A DNA stretch of 64,000 nucleotides from Sphaerosporella brunnea (lineage: Eukaryota > Ascomycota > Pezizomycetes > Pezizales > Pyronemataceae), in assembly GCA_008704415.1 (NCBI GenBank), contig VXIS01000171.1, positions 36,188-100,187 on the forward strand, in the 5' to 3' direction. Under the pieces are notes generated by a model. The model searched no databases and had not been told where the DNA came from. It saw only the letters and a program-made list of their open reading frames with translations. The position numbers were made by a program, and so were the translations under genes. Each line of letters starts with the position of its first letter. The stretch's first letter is position 1. This document shows, one piece after another, positions 60,447 to 64,000 of this stretch.

Positions 60447-62990
60447 ATGTCGTTACCAATTCCCGCCGGCAGCAGCAGCACGGCAGCAGCCCAGCAGCAG
60501 CCGGCGGGCACGCTTCCGATTTCGAAGTTACCCGCGACACGCCGATATTCGAGCGAGGCACGTGAGAATATGAATTGCAAGAGCTGTCGAAAGCGCAAGG
60601 TGAGGGCAATGAGTTCGTGTCGTTGTAGTGCATGGAAGAGTATTCCTGACACTTCGAGGGACTCTGCGCAGATCAAGTGTTCGAGGACCAGACCTTCCTG
60701 TAACGCTTGCGATGTATTTCGCTGCGAATGCATCTATGGTACATCACTTTTTCTTTTTCGACCTCTACGTTGTGGCATCTGCAGGGAGCTGAGTCGTGAC
60801 GGCTAGACGCGGTTCCGAAGAAGCGCGGTCCTAAGACCGAGGTGTTGGAAGAGCTCCTGAAGCGCATCGACGGCCTTGAAAAACGATTGGGCGAGAGTGA
60901 AGGTGGCACCAATGGGAATGCAACTGGAGGATCACCAACCGCTGAGCTGAGCAATACCAGCAGCACCGCGTCGAGGAAACGGCATGCTGCATCATCGCCG
61001 GAGGAGATATCTGGGCAATCGCCTGTGGCCAGTGTCACCCCGTCAGGAAGTGTGACAACTACAGACGAAAGATTGGTGCGGAAGCTAGTAGACGTCTTCT
61101 TCGAGCGATGTAGTGGAAAGCCATACACCCTTTTCCATGAAGGGATGTTTCGGCAACACTGGGCAGAGGGAAGAGTTCCTGACCATATACTTGACACGCT
61201 CTGTGCGGTCGCCATCAGGTATATGATATAGAAGCAAGCAATTATGATGGCTCCCTGTTAATATTTCACAGATATACACCTGCTCATGACCTGGGCGCGC
61301 TGTCAGCGCATGAATACAGCGAAATGTTCGCAACACGCGCAAGGAGACAAGTAGATTCCGACGAGCCTTCGCTCGAGAATTTGCAGTCGCTGCTGCTTCT
61401 TTCTATGACTTACTATGCGATGGGATACGGCAAAAAGAGCTTCATGCAAATGGGTAGCTTTTTGAATTTCGCTTTTTTGCTCTGACGCTGATCATTGTAG
61501 GCTCCGCTATCCGTATGACCCTCGCGCTCGATCTTCACCGAGAACTGCCCTCACCCCATCTTGCATCACCACTGGAGCGAGAAATCCGTCGCCGCGTTTT
61601 CTGGACCTGCTACATGATGGACCGCTTCACCGTTTGTGGCTCTGTTCGTCCACCTTGTTTCTCTGACCGCTCAATATACCTGCGGTTGCCCTGTACTGAG
61701 GACTCTTTCCGCCGGGGAACCCCATCAGAGTCTCCGTTTTTCTCCGAAAACGGCGTGGGCTTTGGCATTGGCATTCCGATTTCCAACAGTAATCTCCTTG
61801 TAGACGTCGTGCGTATATTAGGACGAACAATACGCTATACGCAATCCGGCGGTGTGAAGGGCGATTCGCACTTCCCGTGGCATGCGGCATCCAATCTCTC
61901 CCGGATACGGACCGAACTCAATGCGTGGGCATCCTCACGAGACCTTCGTGAAGGTGTTCCAGCAACCCCTGATGCCACCAGCCTTTTCCTTGCCCGCAGT
62001 GTCTGGCATGTAACTCATTGTATCATGTATCGCAACTTCCTCCCCATCGATCTGACTGAACTCGATGGCAACGGAACGCAACAAGCCTGGCAAATGGAGG
62101 CTACAAAAGTGTGTTTCCAGCACGCGAATGCCCTGGTTGACTTAATATCTGTTGCTGCGATAACCCCCACCATCGAATGGCCAGCCTTTGCCGGCTTTTG
62201 TCTCACGACGGCTGCTAGTGTCCTAGTCCATGGCGTCTTCTATAAGGGCTCTGAGGCGTTCCGTCGCTGCCGAGACAACCTGGTAACAGTGCTGACACAA
62301 GCACGGGCGTTAACGGGTCTCTGGTCATGTATGCGGCAGCAGCTTTATATGCTTAAGAAGCTCTACCGTTGCCATGAGAAGCTGGTGTCTTCATATTCCC
62401 CGGACAAAAGACCATCTAGTGTTTTTCATCTTGACGACTTTTATGCCCGCTACGCAGCACACGATTGCGGGTTCGAGGCTTCTCATGTCCCGTTCTTTGA
62501 TGCGTCGGATGAGGATGCCGATTTGTAACTTTCCCCCATCCGGTTCGGTATCGGTGTCTGTGGCTAAAACACTATCAGATCGTCTTTAGGCGTGTCGTCT
62601 GTTCCGGTTCAGCAGACCAATGTCTTCAATCCACTGCCTCCTCCGCTACTCCAACCGCCGCAATCGCAGCAACCGCAACAGCCGGCACAGTATCTCGAAG
62701 AATATCCGTTCTCGCCAACCACGCCACAGGATTTGCAATTTCTGTCTGTTGCGAATTTCGGGGGTCATGGTTATGATTATGACGACTTTTCGCAAGGCTT
62801 CTTGCAGCTGCAGTCGGTTGGGGATGACTCGACACAGGACATGAGCGGTATCGAGCAGCAAAGAGATCCATTGTTGAGTATGCTGGCAGAGATGGCAGAA
62901 AGGGATGGGTTCGAGCCTGGGGCACCGGCGGAGGAGGGCCGGGAAGGCGATGATGTCTGGATGGGAATCAGTAACGGGGATGGTCAATAG
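60447..62990 (+). CDS. Zn2Cys6 fungal-specific transcription factor
   Basis: Six exons, 60447-60599, 60672-60738, 60807-61218, 61272-61453, 61501-62524 and 62579-62990, encode 749 residues. The binuclear zinc cluster uses Cys44, Cys47, Cys54, Cys61, Cys64 and Cys71 (C-x2-C-x6-C-x6-C-x2-C-x6-C) and is split by an intron after CRKRK. A basic linker VPKKRGPKTEV and a short coiled coil LEELLKRIDGLEKRLGES follow, suggesting a dimer. The fungal_trans domain spans about 195-440: LVDVFFERCSGKPYTLFHEGMF, LQSLLLLSMTYYAMG, GSAIRMTLALDLHRE, EREIRRRVFWTCYMMDR. The C-terminus is Gln/Pro- then acid-rich, as in an activation region. If the last intron is not spliced the protein stops at 62528 and loses 137 residues. 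It is not an obvious QutA orthologue. Its position near the permease and fusion genes makes it a candidate regulator of them. Confidence 0.88.
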
Positions 62991-64000
62991 GACCTGTCGT
63001 CAACGGCAGAGGGAGGAATATTTCGATCCACGTTTCGGGTTGGAATGACCTCTCGCCGGAGCAATGGGCCGATTTATGAAGGCACACGAGTGGCGTGTTT
63101 CATGCCTGTGGTATGTAGGTGGAAAGATCATATTTCGTGATCATGGGTGTAGTGCTGTATATTCTCTTGGGGGGACGTTGTCTGCTTGCTTGCCTGCCAT
63201 TGGAGTTTGCTTGTCTTTGGGTGCTATGGCGTGTAGGATATCGATACCAGGTTATGATTCAGGCAGGTGGTTGCTGATTTTTTGCCGCCCGTTTTCATAT
63301 GGTGCGATTCTTCCGTTTTTCAATTCGCGAAATCATGAGACATCGGCCCATGACAGACGATACCTTGTGGAAACGTTCCGAACGTGCAGATCGGCTCGCG
63401 CCGCGGTACTGAAGTCTACATATGGTGCACGCAGTTCTACAAAGGTGGGTAAAAAAGCGGCCGTAAAGGCTCAGGATCCAGCCCCCGGATAGGTAATCAA
63501 AAATACGTTACGGCGAAGAGCCGGAGAAGATGTTTTCATGGCACATAATTATTATAGAGAACGAAAGTCGAAGCACTTTGCATGGTGAAAACCGTCCCAT
63601 GCACCAAATGTCCAAAAACTCAATCTATGGATATAAAAAAAAATCCTTTTAAGTGAGAGAGAAAACATTCTCCTGGGCCTTCTGGTACTCTGCGTTTGTT
63701 GATTCGCACATCTGAACAAAGCTGAGCTCTGGAATGGAGCTGTTGTCCCGCTATCGCTGGGTTAGGGTTCCGATCGTGTGAAATTTGGTGTATCTTCTTA
63801 CAGACTGCGTGCACCATACTCTATTCGCGAGCTCATCGTAGGATCCGATACACATTGTAGTCTTCTTACCGCAAAGAAAGAAAAAAAAAAAAAAAAAAAA
63901 AGGGACTTGATCTTGCAATTATGGGCTTAAGCTTGTCACCGGTAAATATACCGCCAGCCGATACTTCAACCAATGATTGTCAGCAACAAGTCCAACAACG
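62991..64000. other. 3' flank and intergenic region
   Basis: The 3' flank of the regulator gene and about 1 kb of sequence with no recognisable gene up to the window edge. An A21 run lies at 63881-63901. Confidence 0.5.

Overview
This window is nuclear DNA from a filamentous ascomycete, most likely Pezizomycotina. The evidence is short introns (about 50-100 nt) with GT..AG ends and CTNAC-like branch points, single-copy fungal housekeeping genes (COX10, CET1-type capping enzyme, FAB1, LYS12), a Zn2Cys6 transcription factor and a quinate-type permease. I could not place it to class. I found no rRNA gene, convincing tRNA gene or CRISPR array. Exon boundaries were worked out by hand; for every spliced gene below the exon lengths sum to an intact reading frame.

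Layout. At 0.5-3.8 kb lie an ER cargo receptor (ERV14), homoisocitrate dehydrogenase (LYS12) and a convergent His/Arg-rich unknown. At 3.8-11.4 kb is a long gene-poor stretch with microsatellites, probably including the long leader or promoter of a G1-type cyclin (11.4-12.6 kb). A small cupin protein follows at 14.7-15.3 kb and an acetate/ammonium-transporter-family membrane protein at 19.1-20.1 kb. A second gene-poor stretch (20.1-26.0 kb) holds a roughly 700-bp inverted-repeat element that looks like a non-autonomous DNA transposon. From 26 to 49.6 kb genes are dense: FAB1/PIKfyve lipid kinase, a TPP1-like OB-fold telomere protein on the opposite strand, MEMO1 family, CET1 RNA triphosphatase, COX10 and a succinate-semialdehyde-dehydrogenase-like ALDH.

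The most interesting part is 50-63 kb. A 1,290-residue protein read from the minus strand joins, in order, a 3-dehydroshikimate dehydratase TIM barrel, an HPPD-like (VOC) domain, a shikimate-kinase-like remnant, a type I 3-dehydroquinase with its catalytic residues in place, and a shikimate-dehydrogenase-like domain whose catalytic residues are lost. The last three follow the C-terminal order of AROM and of the fungal quinate repressor QutR/QA-1S. It is divergently transcribed from a quinate-permease-like transporter, and a Zn2Cys6 regulator lies 3.7 kb further on. Together they look like a compact quinate/shikimate utilisation locus: uptake, then dehydroquinate to dehydroshikimate to protocatechuate in one chain, with the dead C-terminal domain perhaps a metabolite sensor. 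A small gene between permease and regulator, a serine palmitoyltransferase small subunit, is probably unrelated.

Long C/G and A/T mononucleotide runs recur in intergenic DNA and inside introns, sometimes next to splice sites.
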